Assembly (NCBI GenBank): GCA_033852165.1
Contig: JAWSUZ010000006.1
Location: 62,001-126,000, forward strand
DNA length: 64,000 bases
Direction of reading: 5' to 3'
Source of the DNA: Agarilytica sp033852165
GTDB lineage: Bacteria; Pseudomonadota; Gammaproteobacteria; Pseudomonadales; Cellvibrionaceae
Shown: in pieces, positions 25,477 through 33,469 of the stretch
Numbering within the stretch: the first letter of the stretch is position 1
How the letters are laid out: each line of letters starts with the position of its first letter
Notes under the pieces: generated by a model
Database searches by the model: none
What the model was told of the DNA's origin: nothing
The model's input: the letters and a program-made list of their open reading frames with translations, nothing else
Position numbers and translations under genes: made by a program

Positions 25477-26198
25477 GGCTTTTGCTCACCTAAAACAACG
25501 ATAATCACCCACGCCTAACGCCACTACAATAGGAGCAGTCTTTTTGCATAAAATAGATTGACGAAGCAGCCTTCAAATACTGCAACACACGACAACATGC
25601 CACCCTATAACACCCAACTACAATTCCGGCGCCAGCTCCTCGAGCAGCTCACAAACCGCAGCGCTACCGCAACGCAAGGTCGCAAGCATCAGAATGCTAC
25701 CGGCCCACAGCGACACCCACAAGCAATAAAGCCGCCTAGCGCGAGACGCCACAATACAGGACGCGCCAACCCGACCCTCACGCCCTTGCGGCATGAACCC
25801 AACTGCCCCCTTCAAAAAACCCAGGGGCACTACCCATACTATGATCAACACCAGCTATCTTGCCTTTACATGACCGGCGTCACCAGAACAACCTGTGCGA
25901 CATGGCGACGCCCAGGAAAATCACTCGCAACATGGGGCGCAGCAGTAGCATTCTCGCGACCGAGATCTACCGAAGCACCACCATAACGCCAAATACATCT
26001 AGAGCGGTAGAAGACCCTAAACTCGCAGCCTCGACCATGAGCCAAAATTAGTTAGCGAGTACAAACAAATACCATCCTTTTTCTAAAAAGTGGGCAAAAA
26101 TCAGTCGAAAAATCGCGCACTTGCAATCTTCCGTCCACTTAAGCCACTTTCAATACGCTCGACACGCTAATTTATTTAAAACTATCGTCAAAATCCGG
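25477..26198. other. ~700-bp region without a recognised gene
   Basis: Neither strand holds a protein I recognise. A 142-codon frame on the plus strand (25558-25986) is rich in Thr, Pro, Gln, Arg and His like translated non-coding DNA. A 77-codon GTG-start frame on the minus strand (25618-25851) has a hydrophobic start but no family resemblance. The plus strand is strongly A+C rich, matching the G+T bias of the minus strand elsewhere. A decayed gene is possible. Confidence 0.4.
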
Positions 26199-26204
26199 TA
26201 TACT
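26199..26204 (+). promoter_or_regulatory. Candidate -10 of the fusA2 promoter
   Basis: TATACT, 42 nt before ATG 26246, followed by the GC-rich GCCGCCC. No good -35 is seen 17 nt upstream (TTAAAA), so this is tentative. Confidence 0.4.
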
Positions 26205-26245
26205 GCCGCCCAAAATTTGCCCCTGCATATAGAATGAGTGAGACC

Positions 26246-28330
26246 ATGACAGATTTATCTTTGTACCGAAATATTGGTATTTTCGCGCACGTTGATGCGG
26301 GGAAGACCACCACTACCGAACGCATATTGAAGCTGACCGGTAAAATCCATAAAACCGGTGAAGTGCACGATGGCGCAGCTACAACCGACTTTATGGAACA
26401 AGAGCAAGAGCGCGGCATCACCATTCAGTCTGCAGCAACTACATGCTACTGGAAAGATCATCGTTTCAACATCATCGACACACCAGGACACGTTGACTTT
26501 ACAATCGAAGTATACCGTTCGTTAAAAGTTTTAGACGGTGGCATTGGCGTTTTCTGTGGCTCTGGCGGTGTAGAGCCACAATCTGAAACAAACTGGCGCT
26601 ACGCGAACGAATCCGAAGTTGCTCGCGTTATTTTCGTTAACAAATTAGACCGGATCGGCGCAGACTTCCTACGTGTAGTCGCGCAAGTTGAAAAAGTACT
26701 TGGCGCAAACCCTCTCGTAATAACCTTGCCGATCGGAACAGAAGATGAATTTGTTGGTGTCGTCGACGTTGTGACAAAACGGGCATACGTTTGGGATGAT
26801 TCAGGCGAGCCTGAAAACTTCGAAGAGCTAGATGTTCCTGCTGATATGGTAGAGCTTGTTGACGAATACCACGAAAAACTAGTTGAAACCGCCGTCGAGC
26901 AAGACGACGACATCATGATGGCGTATATGGATGGCGAATATCCCACTATCGAACAACTGAAATTCTGTATTCGCAAGGGAACCATTGCTCTCGACTTTTT
27001 CCCCACACTTTGCGGATCAGCGTTCAAGAACAAAGGCATTCAGCTGGTACTGGACGCAGTTGTGGATTACTTGCCTAGCCCAACAGAAGTGAAACCTCAG
27101 CCATTAACCGATGAAGAAGGTGAGCCAACAGGCGAGGTCGCTACGGTTTCTATTGATGAGCCTTTACGTGCGCTTGCATTTAAAATTATGGATGATCGTT
27201 TTGGCGCTCTTACCTTCGTTCGCATCTACTCCGGTAGAATTGAGAAAGGCACGACAATTCTCAACTCCTACACAGGAAAAACCGAGCGCATTGGCCGCAT
27301 GGTTGAGATGCACGCTGATGACCGGAACGAAATCAGCTCTGCGCAAGCGGGCGACATCATCGCGATTGTCGGCATGAAAAACGTACAAACAGGTCACACC
27401 CTTTGCGATCCAAAGAACCCATGCACACTTGAACCAATGGTCTTCCCCGATCCCGTCATATCTATCGCAGTAACACCGAAAGATAAAGCGGGCGCTGAAA
27501 AAATGGGTGTTGCCATAGGTAAAATGGTCGCAGAAGACCCCTCTTTCCGCGTTGAGTCTGACGAAGAAACAGGCGATACCATCCTTAAAGGAATGGGCGA
27601 ATTACACCTAGATATTAAAGTTGATATTTTAAAACGCACATACGGTGTTGAACTGATTGTTGGCCAACCACAAGTTGCCTACCGCGAAACCATCACTCAA
27701 GAAATTGACGATTCTTATACCCATAAGAAACAATCTGGTGGTTCCGGTCAATACGGTAAAATTGATTATATAATTAAGCCAGGCGAACCCGGTACAGGCT
27801 TTGTGTTTACTTCAAAGGTTGTCGGCGGTAACGTACCCAAAGAGTTCTTCCCTGCTATTCAGAAAGGCTTTAAAGGCATGATGGACCAAGGTCCTCTTGC
27901 AGAATACCCGGTGCTCGACGTTGAAATCGAACTATATGACGGGGGCTTCCACGCAGTTGACTCCTCGGCTGTTGCGTTTGAAATCGCTGCACGAGGCGCT
28001 TTCCGTCAATCTATGCCAAAAGCCGGACCACAGATCATCGAGCCGATCATGAAAGTTGACGTGTTCACTCCAGATGATCATGTCGGCGATGTTATTGGCG
28101 ATCTAAACCGACGTCGCGGCATGATCAAAGATCAGGAAGCTGGCACTACGGGCGTTCGTATTAAAGCAGATGTTCCACTTTCAGAAATGTTTGGTTACAT
28201 CAGCACCCTTCGTACAATGACTTCTGGTCGTGGCCAATTCTCCATGGAGTTTTCTCACTACCTACCATGTCCGAATCAAATTGCTGAAGAAGTTATCGCC
28301 GCAGCAAAAGAAAAGAAAGCGAAGAAATAA
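26246..28330 (+). CDS. fusA2: Elongation factor G paralog (EF-G2)
   Basis: A second EF-G of 694 residues with all five GTPase motifs: P-loop AHVDAGKT, switch I ERGITIQSAATT, DTPGHVDFT, NKLDR and GSAFKNKG. Domain IV keeps the tip histidine (YDGGFHAVDSSAVAFEIAA). Its first loop reads GGSGQYGKIDY where the main EF-G has GGKGQFGHVWI. ATG 26246 (MTDLSLYRNIGIF) is preferred over ATG 26234 because GAGTGAG lies before it and it matches EF-G2 N-termini. In Pseudomonas aeruginosa two EF-Gs divide translocation and ribosome recycling; which role this one has cannot be read from sequence. It is on the opposite strand between rpsJ and tufA. Confidence 0.93.
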   Translation: MTDLSLYRNIGIFAHVDAGKTTTTERILKLTGKIHKTGEVHDGAATTDFMEQEQERGITIQSAATTCYWKDHRFNIIDTPGHVDFTIEVYRSLKVLDGGIGVFCGSGGVEPQSETNWRYANESEVARVIFVNKLDRIGADFLRVVAQVEKVLGANPLVITLPIGTEDEFVGVVDVVTKRAYVWDDSGEPENFEELDVPADMVELVDEYHEKLVETAVEQDDDIMMAYMDGEYPTIEQLKFCIRKGTIALDFFPTLCGSAFKNKGIQLVLDAVVDYLPSPTEVKPQPLTDEEGEPTGEVATVSIDEPLRALAFKIMDDRFGALTFVRIYSGRIEKGTTILNSYTGKTERIGRMVEMHADDRNEISSAQAGDIIAIVGMKNVQTGHTLCDPKNPCTLEPMVFPDPVISIAVTPKDKAGAEKMGVAIGKMVAEDPSFRVESDEETGDTILKGMGELHLDIKVDILKRTYGVELIVGQPQVAYRETITQEIDDSYTHKKQSGGSGQYGKIDYIIKPGEPGTGFVFTSKVVGGNVPKEFFPAIQKGFKGMMDQGPLAEYPVLDVEIELYDGGFHAVDSSAVAFEIAARGAFRQSMPKAGPQIIEPIMKVDVFTPDDHVGDVIGDLNRRRGMIKDQEAGTTGVRIKADVPLSEMFGYISTLRTMTSGRGQFSMEFSHYLPCPNQIAEEVIAAAKEKKAKK

Positions 28331-28352
28331 TGTAGGCTCGCTTTAACCAAAC

Positions 28353-28388
28353 AAAAGCCTCGGCAACTTACGTTGCCGAGGCTTTTTT
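28353..28388 (+). terminator. Rho-independent terminator of fusA2
   Basis: A perfect 15-bp stem (28353-28367 with 28372-28386, core GCCTCGGCAAC/GTTGCCGAGGC), a TTAC loop and a T-run. It lies 22 nt after the fusA2 stop. Confidence 0.95.
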
Positions 28389-28412
28389 ATTTGTGCTGAT
28401 AGGAGCAAAGGG

Positions 28413-28679
28413 GTGGAATGTCGATTAGGATGCGGCGCATGCTGCATAGCGCCGAGCATAAGCTCCCCCATCCCCGGCATGAGCGACGGCAAGCCTGCTG
28501 GCGTTCGTTGCATCCAACTTGACCAGAACAACTGCTGCCTTCTATTTGGCAAGCCTGAGCGACCCAAGGTGTGCCTAGACTTTAAGGCCGAGAGCGCGAT
28601 ATGTGGGGAGGATAACGAACAAGCCCTCGATATCATCCGCATTCTCGAACAGGACACTTCCCCCCCTTTTTTATTTTAG
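28413..28679 (+). CDS. YkgJ-type cysteine-cluster protein
   Basis: An 88-residue protein of the YkgJ/CxxCxxCC family (putative zinc- or iron-binding). The N-terminal cluster reads C3-R-L-G-C7-G-A-C10-C11, and more Cys lie downstream (GVRCIQLDQNNCCLLFG, RPKVCLDF), the usual pattern. The GTG start at 28413 follows AGGAG at 7 nt. It lies just after the fusA2 terminator, so it may have its own promoter or rely on read-through, and it converges on tufA. Biochemical role is unknown; the domain also occurs in FliB-type lysine methylases. Confidence 0.85.
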   Translation: MECRLGCGACCIAPSISSPIPGMSDGKPAGVRCIQLDQNNCCLLFGKPERPKVCLDFKAESAICGEDNEQALDIIRILEQDTSPPFLF

Positions 28680-28683
28680 GCAC

Positions 28684-28713
28684 AAAAAAACCACCTAAAA
28701 AGGTGGCTTTTTA
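28684..28713. terminator. Bidirectional terminator between ykgJ-like gene and tufA
   Basis: Hairpin CCACCT/AGGTGG (28691-28696, 28701-28706) with an A-loop, an A-tract on one side and a T-tract on the other. It can terminate both convergent units. The short stem suggests moderate strength. Confidence 0.7.
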
Positions 28714-28738
28714 ATTAACCAAATCGAAGTGTTAAGGT

Positions 28739-29962
28739 TTACTCAACGATTTTAGCTACAACGCCCGCACCAACTGTACGACCACCTTCGCGAATAGCGA
28801 AGCGTAAGCCTTCTTCCATCGCGATTGGGCAGATCAAAGTCACAACCATTTGAACGTTATCACCTGGCATTACCATTTCAACGCCTTCCGGTAACTCACA
28901 TGCACCAGTTACGTCTGTTGTACGGAAATAAAACTGTGGACGATAGCCTTTAAAGAATGGCGTATGACGACCACCTTCATCTTTCGACAACACGTAGATT
29001 TCAGACTCGAATACAGTGTGCGGGTTAATTGAGCCTGTGTGCGCCAATACTTGGCCACGCTCAACATCTTCACGCTTTGTACCACGTAGAAGAACACCAA
29101 CGTTCTCACCAGCCCGACCTTCGTCGAGTAGTTTGCGGAACATCTCAACACCAGTAACGGTAGACGTGGTGGTATCTTTAATGCCAACGATTTCAACTTC
29201 TTCGCCAACTTTAACAATTCCACGTTCAATACGGCCAGTCACAACTGTGCCACGACCCTGAATTGAGAAAACATCTTCGATAGGCATAACGAATGCGCCA
29301 TCGATTGCACGTTCTGGCTCAGGAATATAGCTGTCTAGCGTTTCAATCAACTTACGTACAGCGGTTGTACCAAGCTCATGCTCATCTTCACCATTCAAAG
29401 CCATAAGCGCCGAACCGATAATAATTGGCGTGTCATCACCAGGGAAATCGTATTGAGAAAGCAAATCACGTAGTTCCATCTCAACCAACTCCAACATTTC
29501 AGCATATTCCTCTGACTCTACGCCGCCGCAGTCTTCAGCTAGTAAATCAGCTTTATTCAAGAAAACAACGATATAAGGAACGCCAACCTGCCGCGCAAGC
29601 AAGATGTGCTCACGAGTTTGAGGCATAGGACCGTCTGTAGAACCACAAACCAAGATGGCGCCATCCATTTGAGCAGCACCAGTGATCATGTTTTTTACAT
29701 AATCGGCGTGACCAGGGCAATCCACGTGAGCATAGTGACGCTCAGGAGAATCGTACTCAACGTGAGAAGTTGCAATCGTGATACCACGCTCGCGTTCTTC
29801 TGGAGCATTATCGATACCGTCAAATGCTACGGCATCTCCACCCCAAACTTCAGCACATACGCGTGTCAAAGCAGCGGTCAATGTTGTTTTTCCGTGATCC
29901 ACGTGGCCGATTGTACCGACGTTTACATGGGGTTTCTTACGTTCAAATTTCTCTTTAGCCAC
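28739..29962 (-). CDS. tufA: Elongation factor Tu, copy A
   Basis: GTPase that brings aminoacyl-tRNA to the ribosome; 407 residues, longer than the 394 of E. coli. The P-loop GHVDHGKTT, switch I ERGITIATSHVEY, DCPGHADY and NKADLL are intact. Domains II-III follow (VFSIQGRGTVVTGRIERG, MVMPGDNVQMVV). The start is GTG 29962 behind AGAGGAA. It is the last gene of the str operon after fusA. The predicted protein is identical to that of the second copy at 45882-47105, while the DNA shows a patchwork of near-identical and diverged (silent) blocks. Confidence 0.98.
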   Translation of the reverse strand: MAKEKFERKKPHVNVGTIGHVDHGKTTLTAALTRVCAEVWGGDAVAFDGIDNAPEERERGITIATSHVEYDSPERHYAHVDCPGHADYVKNMITGAAQMDGAILVCGSTDGPMPQTREHILLARQVGVPYIVVFLNKADLLAEDCGGVESEEYAEMLELVEMELRDLLSQYDFPGDDTPIIIGSALMALNGEDEHELGTTAVRKLIETLDSYIPEPERAIDGAFVMPIEDVFSIQGRGTVVTGRIERGIVKVGEEVEIVGIKDTTTSTVTGVEMFRKLLDEGRAGENVGVLLRGTKREDVERGQVLAHTGSINPHTVFESEIYVLSKDEGGRHTPFFKGYRPQFYFRTTDVTGACELPEGVEMVMPGDNVQMVVTLICPIAMEEGLRFAIREGGRTVGAGVVAKIVE

Positions 29963-30004
29963 TTTGATTTTCCTCTAAAAATATATAAAGCGATAATTTC
30001 TAAT

Positions 30005-32107
30005 TTAGGTATATCTTGAAACAATTTCATCGGCGACTTTTTTAGGCGCCTCTGAATACTTGTCGAACTCCATTGTAAAAGTTGCTCGCCCTTGAGTTGC
30101 AGATCGCAAATCAGTGGCATAGCCAAACATTTCAGCCAACGGTACTTCTGCTGTCACCACCTTTCCAGATGGATTGTCCTCCATTCCCAAGATAATGCCA
30201 CGACGACGATTGAGATCGCCCACCACATCACCCATATTTTGTTCTGGAGTCACAATTTCTACGGCCATAACAGGTTCAAGCAATACTGCTCCACCCTCAG
30301 CAGCCAACTTTTTGGTCGCCAATAATGCCGCAATTTTGAACGACATCTCACTTGAGTCCACATCGTGGAATGACCCATCGTATAACGTGGCTTTTAGGCC
30401 CAATAGTGGAAACCCCGCAAGCACTCCGTTGCGCATTTGGTCGGCAATGCCTTTTTCCACCGCGGGAATGAATTCTTTAGGTACTGATCCGCCAACGATA
30501 TCATTAACAAACTCTAAACCCTCGGCGTTATCATCTTCGGCTGGCTCGAATTTTATCCAAACATGGCCGAATTGCCCTTTACCGCCGGATTGACGAATAA
30601 ACTTGCCTTCAATTTTGCTGGTACTCGTAATACGTTCACGATACGCCACTTGAGGCTTGCCAATATTAGCTTCTACTGAGAACTCTCGACGCATTCGCTC
30701 CACGAGAATATCGAGATGTAGCTCACCCATCCCAGAAATGATCGTTTGCCCAGTTTCTTCATCAGTTTTCACTTTGAAAGATGGGTCTTCTTGCGCCAGC
30801 TTTCCTAACGCCACGCCCATCTTTTCTTGGTCAGCTTGCGTACGGGGTTCCACGGCAACAGAAATAACCGGTTCAGGGAACTCCATTCGCTCTAGAATAA
30901 TTTTATTGCTTGCAGCGCAGAGCGTATCGCCTGTCGTCACATCTTTAAGGCCAATTGCAGCGGCTATATCACCTGCACGAACTACCTTGATGTCTTCTCG
31001 GCTATTCGCATGCATTTGCACCATGCGACCGACTCGTTCTTTCTTTTGCTTTACGGAATTATAAACAGCCGCTCCGCTCTCCAATGTTCCAGAATATACT
31101 CGAAAGAAAGTCAGCGTACCGACAAAAGGGTCGGTAGCGATTTTAAACGCTAATGCAGAGAAAGGAGCATCGTCATCCGCTTCCCGAACGTCTTTTGTTT
31201 CGCCATCTTCCAGAGTTCCTTCAATCGCCTTCACTTCTGTCGGTGCAGGTAAATATTCTATTACAGCATCAAGTACGGCCTGAACACCCTTGTTTTTAAA
31301 AGCGGAGCCGCCAAGCACCGGAACGATTTCACTGGCTAAGGTTCTAGCTCGAATACCTTGCTTTATTTCGTCTTCCGAAAGCTCTCCGCCTTCCAGATAT
31401 TTATCCATCAGCTCATCATTGGCTTCAGCCGCGGCCTCAATCAAAAGTTCGCGCATTTCTTCACATTCTGCCTGCATATCTTCGGGGACATCGCCATACT
31501 CAAAAGTCATCCCCATATCCTCTTCATTCCAGAGAATAGACTTCATCTTAATAAGATCTACGACACCCTTGAATTCCTCTTCTGCCCCAATGGTCAATTG
31601 CAAGGCAACAGGGTTAGCGTTCAAGCGCTCTTTAAGCTGCTCAATTACCGCCTGGAAATCCGCACCTGCTCTGTCCATTTTATTGACAAAGACTATTCGT
31701 GGAACTTCATATTTATTTGCCTGCCGCCAAACAGTTTCGGTTTGAGGTTGGACACCCGAGGAGCCACAAAGAACGATAACGGCACCGTCCAAAACCCGTA
31801 ATGAGCGCTCCACCTCGATGGTAAAGTCAACGTGCCCAGGGGTATCAATAATATTAATCCGATGCTGCTCGAACTGCTTCTGCATACCCTGCCAGAAACA
31901 AGTAGTGGCTGCAGAAGTAATGGTAATGCCCCGCTCCTGCTCTTGCTCCATCCAGTCCATGGTAGCTGCACCATCGTGCACTTCACCGATTTTATGAGAT
32001 AGACCCGTATAAAATAGAACGCGCTCTGTCGTGGTGGTTTTACCCGCGTCGACGTGAGCACAAATACCAATATTGCGATAACGAGCAATCGGTGTTTTAC
32101 GAGCCAC
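30005..32107 (-). CDS. fusA: Elongation factor G (main copy)
   Basis: Translocase GTPase EF-G of 700 residues, driving tRNA-mRNA movement and, with RRF, ribosome recycling. The P-loop AHVDAGKTTTTE, ERGITITSAATT, DTPGHVDFT, NKMDRAGAD and GSAFKNKG are present. The domain IV tip loops GGKGQFGHVWI and FHDVDSSEMSF match canonical EF-G. Translation starts at GTG 32107 behind GAGG. It lies in the str operon between rpsG and tufA, but a strong hairpin precedes it. Confidence 0.98.
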   Translation of the reverse strand: MARKTPIARYRNIGICAHVDAGKTTTTERVLFYTGLSHKIGEVHDGAATMDWMEQEQERGITITSAATTCFWQGMQKQFEQHRINIIDTPGHVDFTIEVERSLRVLDGAVIVLCGSSGVQPQTETVWRQANKYEVPRIVFVNKMDRAGADFQAVIEQLKERLNANPVALQLTIGAEEEFKGVVDLIKMKSILWNEEDMGMTFEYGDVPEDMQAECEEMRELLIEAAAEANDELMDKYLEGGELSEDEIKQGIRARTLASEIVPVLGGSAFKNKGVQAVLDAVIEYLPAPTEVKAIEGTLEDGETKDVREADDDAPFSALAFKIATDPFVGTLTFFRVYSGTLESGAAVYNSVKQKKERVGRMVQMHANSREDIKVVRAGDIAAAIGLKDVTTGDTLCAASNKIILERMEFPEPVISVAVEPRTQADQEKMGVALGKLAQEDPSFKVKTDEETGQTIISGMGELHLDILVERMRREFSVEANIGKPQVAYRERITSTSKIEGKFIRQSGGKGQFGHVWIKFEPAEDDNAEGLEFVNDIVGGSVPKEFIPAVEKGIADQMRNGVLAGFPLLGLKATLYDGSFHDVDSSEMSFKIAALLATKKLAAEGGAVLLEPVMAVEIVTPEQNMGDVVGDLNRRRGIILGMEDNPSGKVVTAEVPLAEMFGYATDLRSATQGRATFTMEFDKYSEAPKKVADEIVSRYT

Positions 32108-32164
32108 TACAAATAACCTCTATCACTACTTTTATCATTACTATTTTACTGGGTTCTTAACGTG

Positions 32165-32193
32165 AAAAAGGCAGCAAAGATAGCTGCCTTTTT
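32165..32193 (-). terminator. Strong hairpin terminator between rpsG and fusA
   Basis: A perfect 11-bp stem (32165-32175 AAAAAGGCAGC with 32183-32193 GCTGCCTTTTT) and a 7-nt loop. It reads as an intrinsic terminator in both directions. It lies inside what is normally a continuous str operon, so it should reduce or stop read-through from rpsG into fusA. Confidence 0.85.
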
Positions 32194-32227
32194 CTGCACT
32201 TTGAAAACAAAGCTTACGACTGACTCA

Positions 32228-32698
32228 TTAGAATCTGAAGTGAGAGAACGCTTTGTTTGCTTCGGCCATACGGTGAACGTCTTCACGCTTTTTAACCGCA
32301 GCACCTTTGCTCGCAGCAGCATCCATAAGCTCACCAGCTAGACGCTGAGGCATAGATTTTTCACTACGTTTACGCGAGAATTCAACCAACCAACGCATTG
32401 CCAAAGCAACACGACGTGCTGGACGAACTTCTACAGGCACTTGGTAAGTGGCGCCACCAACACGACGAGACTTAACCTCGACTAGTGGAGCAATATTCTC
32501 TAAAGCCTCGTCAAAAATCTCTAGAGGATCTTTATCAGCTTTGTCTTTAACGATATCTAGGGCGCCATATACTATACGTTCCGCAACGGCTTTTTTACCA
32601 CTAACCATAACGTGGTTCATAAATTTTGCTAAAGCCACGTTACCAAATTTAGGATCTGGTAAAACTTCGCGTTTAGCGACGACTCTTCTTCTAGGCAT
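32228..32698 (-). CDS. rpsG: 30S ribosomal protein S7
   Basis: S7, 156 residues, primary binder of the 16S 3' domain. In E. coli it also regulates the str operon translationally. The markers are PRRRVVAKREVLPDPKFG, KFMNHVMVSGKKAVAERIV and GGATYQVPVEVRPARRVALA. It follows rpsL after ~140 nt. A terminator-like hairpin follows it. Confidence 0.98.
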   Translation of the reverse strand: MPRRRVVAKREVLPDPKFGNVALAKFMNHVMVSGKKAVAERIVYGALDIVKDKADKDPLEIFDEALENIAPLVEVKSRRVGGATYQVPVEVRPARRVALAMRWLVEFSRKRSEKSMPQRLAGELMDAAASKGAAVKKREDVHRMAEANKAFSHFRF

Positions 32699-32840
32699 AC
32701 TAACTCTCTCTTATTCAGGCTTATCCGGAACTTCCAGATATAACTGGTTTACTTCCATTTTGCGGCAAACAAAACGAATGTCTATCCGGCCTTACTGTAT
32801 ATAAACTTATAAAACGCAGGTGAACTTCTAAACTAGAAGT

Positions 32841-33212
32841 TTACTTAGGTCGCTTAGTACCGTACTTAGAACGGCCTTGCTTGCGGTCACTAACACCAGA
32901 GGTATCTAGCGCACCACGAACTGTGTGATATCGAACACCAGGCAAATCTTTAACACGACCGCCACGAATCAATACAACACTATGCTCTTGTAGGTTATGC
33001 CCTTCACCACCAATATATGAAGAAACTTCGAAACCGCTAGTTAAGCGAACTCGACAAACTTTACGTAAAGCAGAGTTTGGTTTCTTAGGTGTAGTGGTAT
33101 AAACGCGGGTACAAACACCACGACGCTGTGGACAAGCTTCCAAAGCACGAACGTCACTTGCTTGAACCTTGCGTTTTCTCGGCTTACGAACCAACTGGTT
33201 GATCGTTGCCAT
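32841..33212 (-). CDS. rpsL: 30S ribosomal protein S12
   Basis: Decoding-centre protein S12, 123 residues, the classical streptomycin-resistance site. The segment TTPKKPNSALRKVCRVRL carries the wild-type Lys of the PKKPNS motif. GGRVKDLPGVRYHTVRG holds the second conserved Lys and the Asp modified in many bacteria. It is the first gene of the str operon, ~170 nt after a consensus promoter. Confidence 0.98.
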   Translation of the reverse strand: MATINQLVRKPRKRKVQASDVRALEACPQRRGVCTRVYTTTPKKPNSALRKVCRVRLTSGFEVSSYIGGEGHNLQEHSVVLIRGGRVKDLPGVRYHTVRGALDTSGVSDRKQGRSKYGTKRPK

Positions 33213-33380
33213 GAAAAATTACTCCAAAAAATAGTAAAAAAACTCACCTTCCCATCAAAAGAAAGTGAACAGTTTAACCACAAAATGTGGATCATTCCTG
33301 CTTAGCAATTGCGAAGCAGGTAAAAGAAGAAAAACACCAAAATTTTGGCATTTCCCCACTCAGACAAAAGCGGGAGGCGC

Positions 33381-33409
33381 ATTGTAAAGATATCACCCGC
33401 CTTCGTCAA
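33381..33409 (-). promoter_or_regulatory. str-operon sigma-70 promoter
   Basis: The minus strand has TTGACG (33404-33409), a 17-nt spacer, TACAAT (33381-33386) and then a GCGCCTCCC discriminator. The arrangement is nearly the same as at the S10 operon. Between it and rpsL are two hairpins (33297-33320 CCTGCTT/AAGCAGG, and 33280-33292). Confidence 0.87.
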
Positions 33410-33469
33410 GATTTGGCTTTTCTTCCGGATAAGGAGGTCTAAGCCAAACCTCTCTCGCAAACCAAGCGT

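Noticed and set aside
25558..25986. A 142-codon plus-strand frame in the fusA2 upstream region
   Set aside because: Thr/Pro/Gln/Arg/His-rich with no hydrophobic core, no ribosome binding site and no recognisable motif; it is best explained by the A+C-rich strand bias.
26599..27039. A 146-codon frame antisense to fusA2
   Set aside because: Its Ser/Thr-rich composition is what the reverse strand of a well-conserved gene gives; fusA2 on the plus strand is unambiguous.
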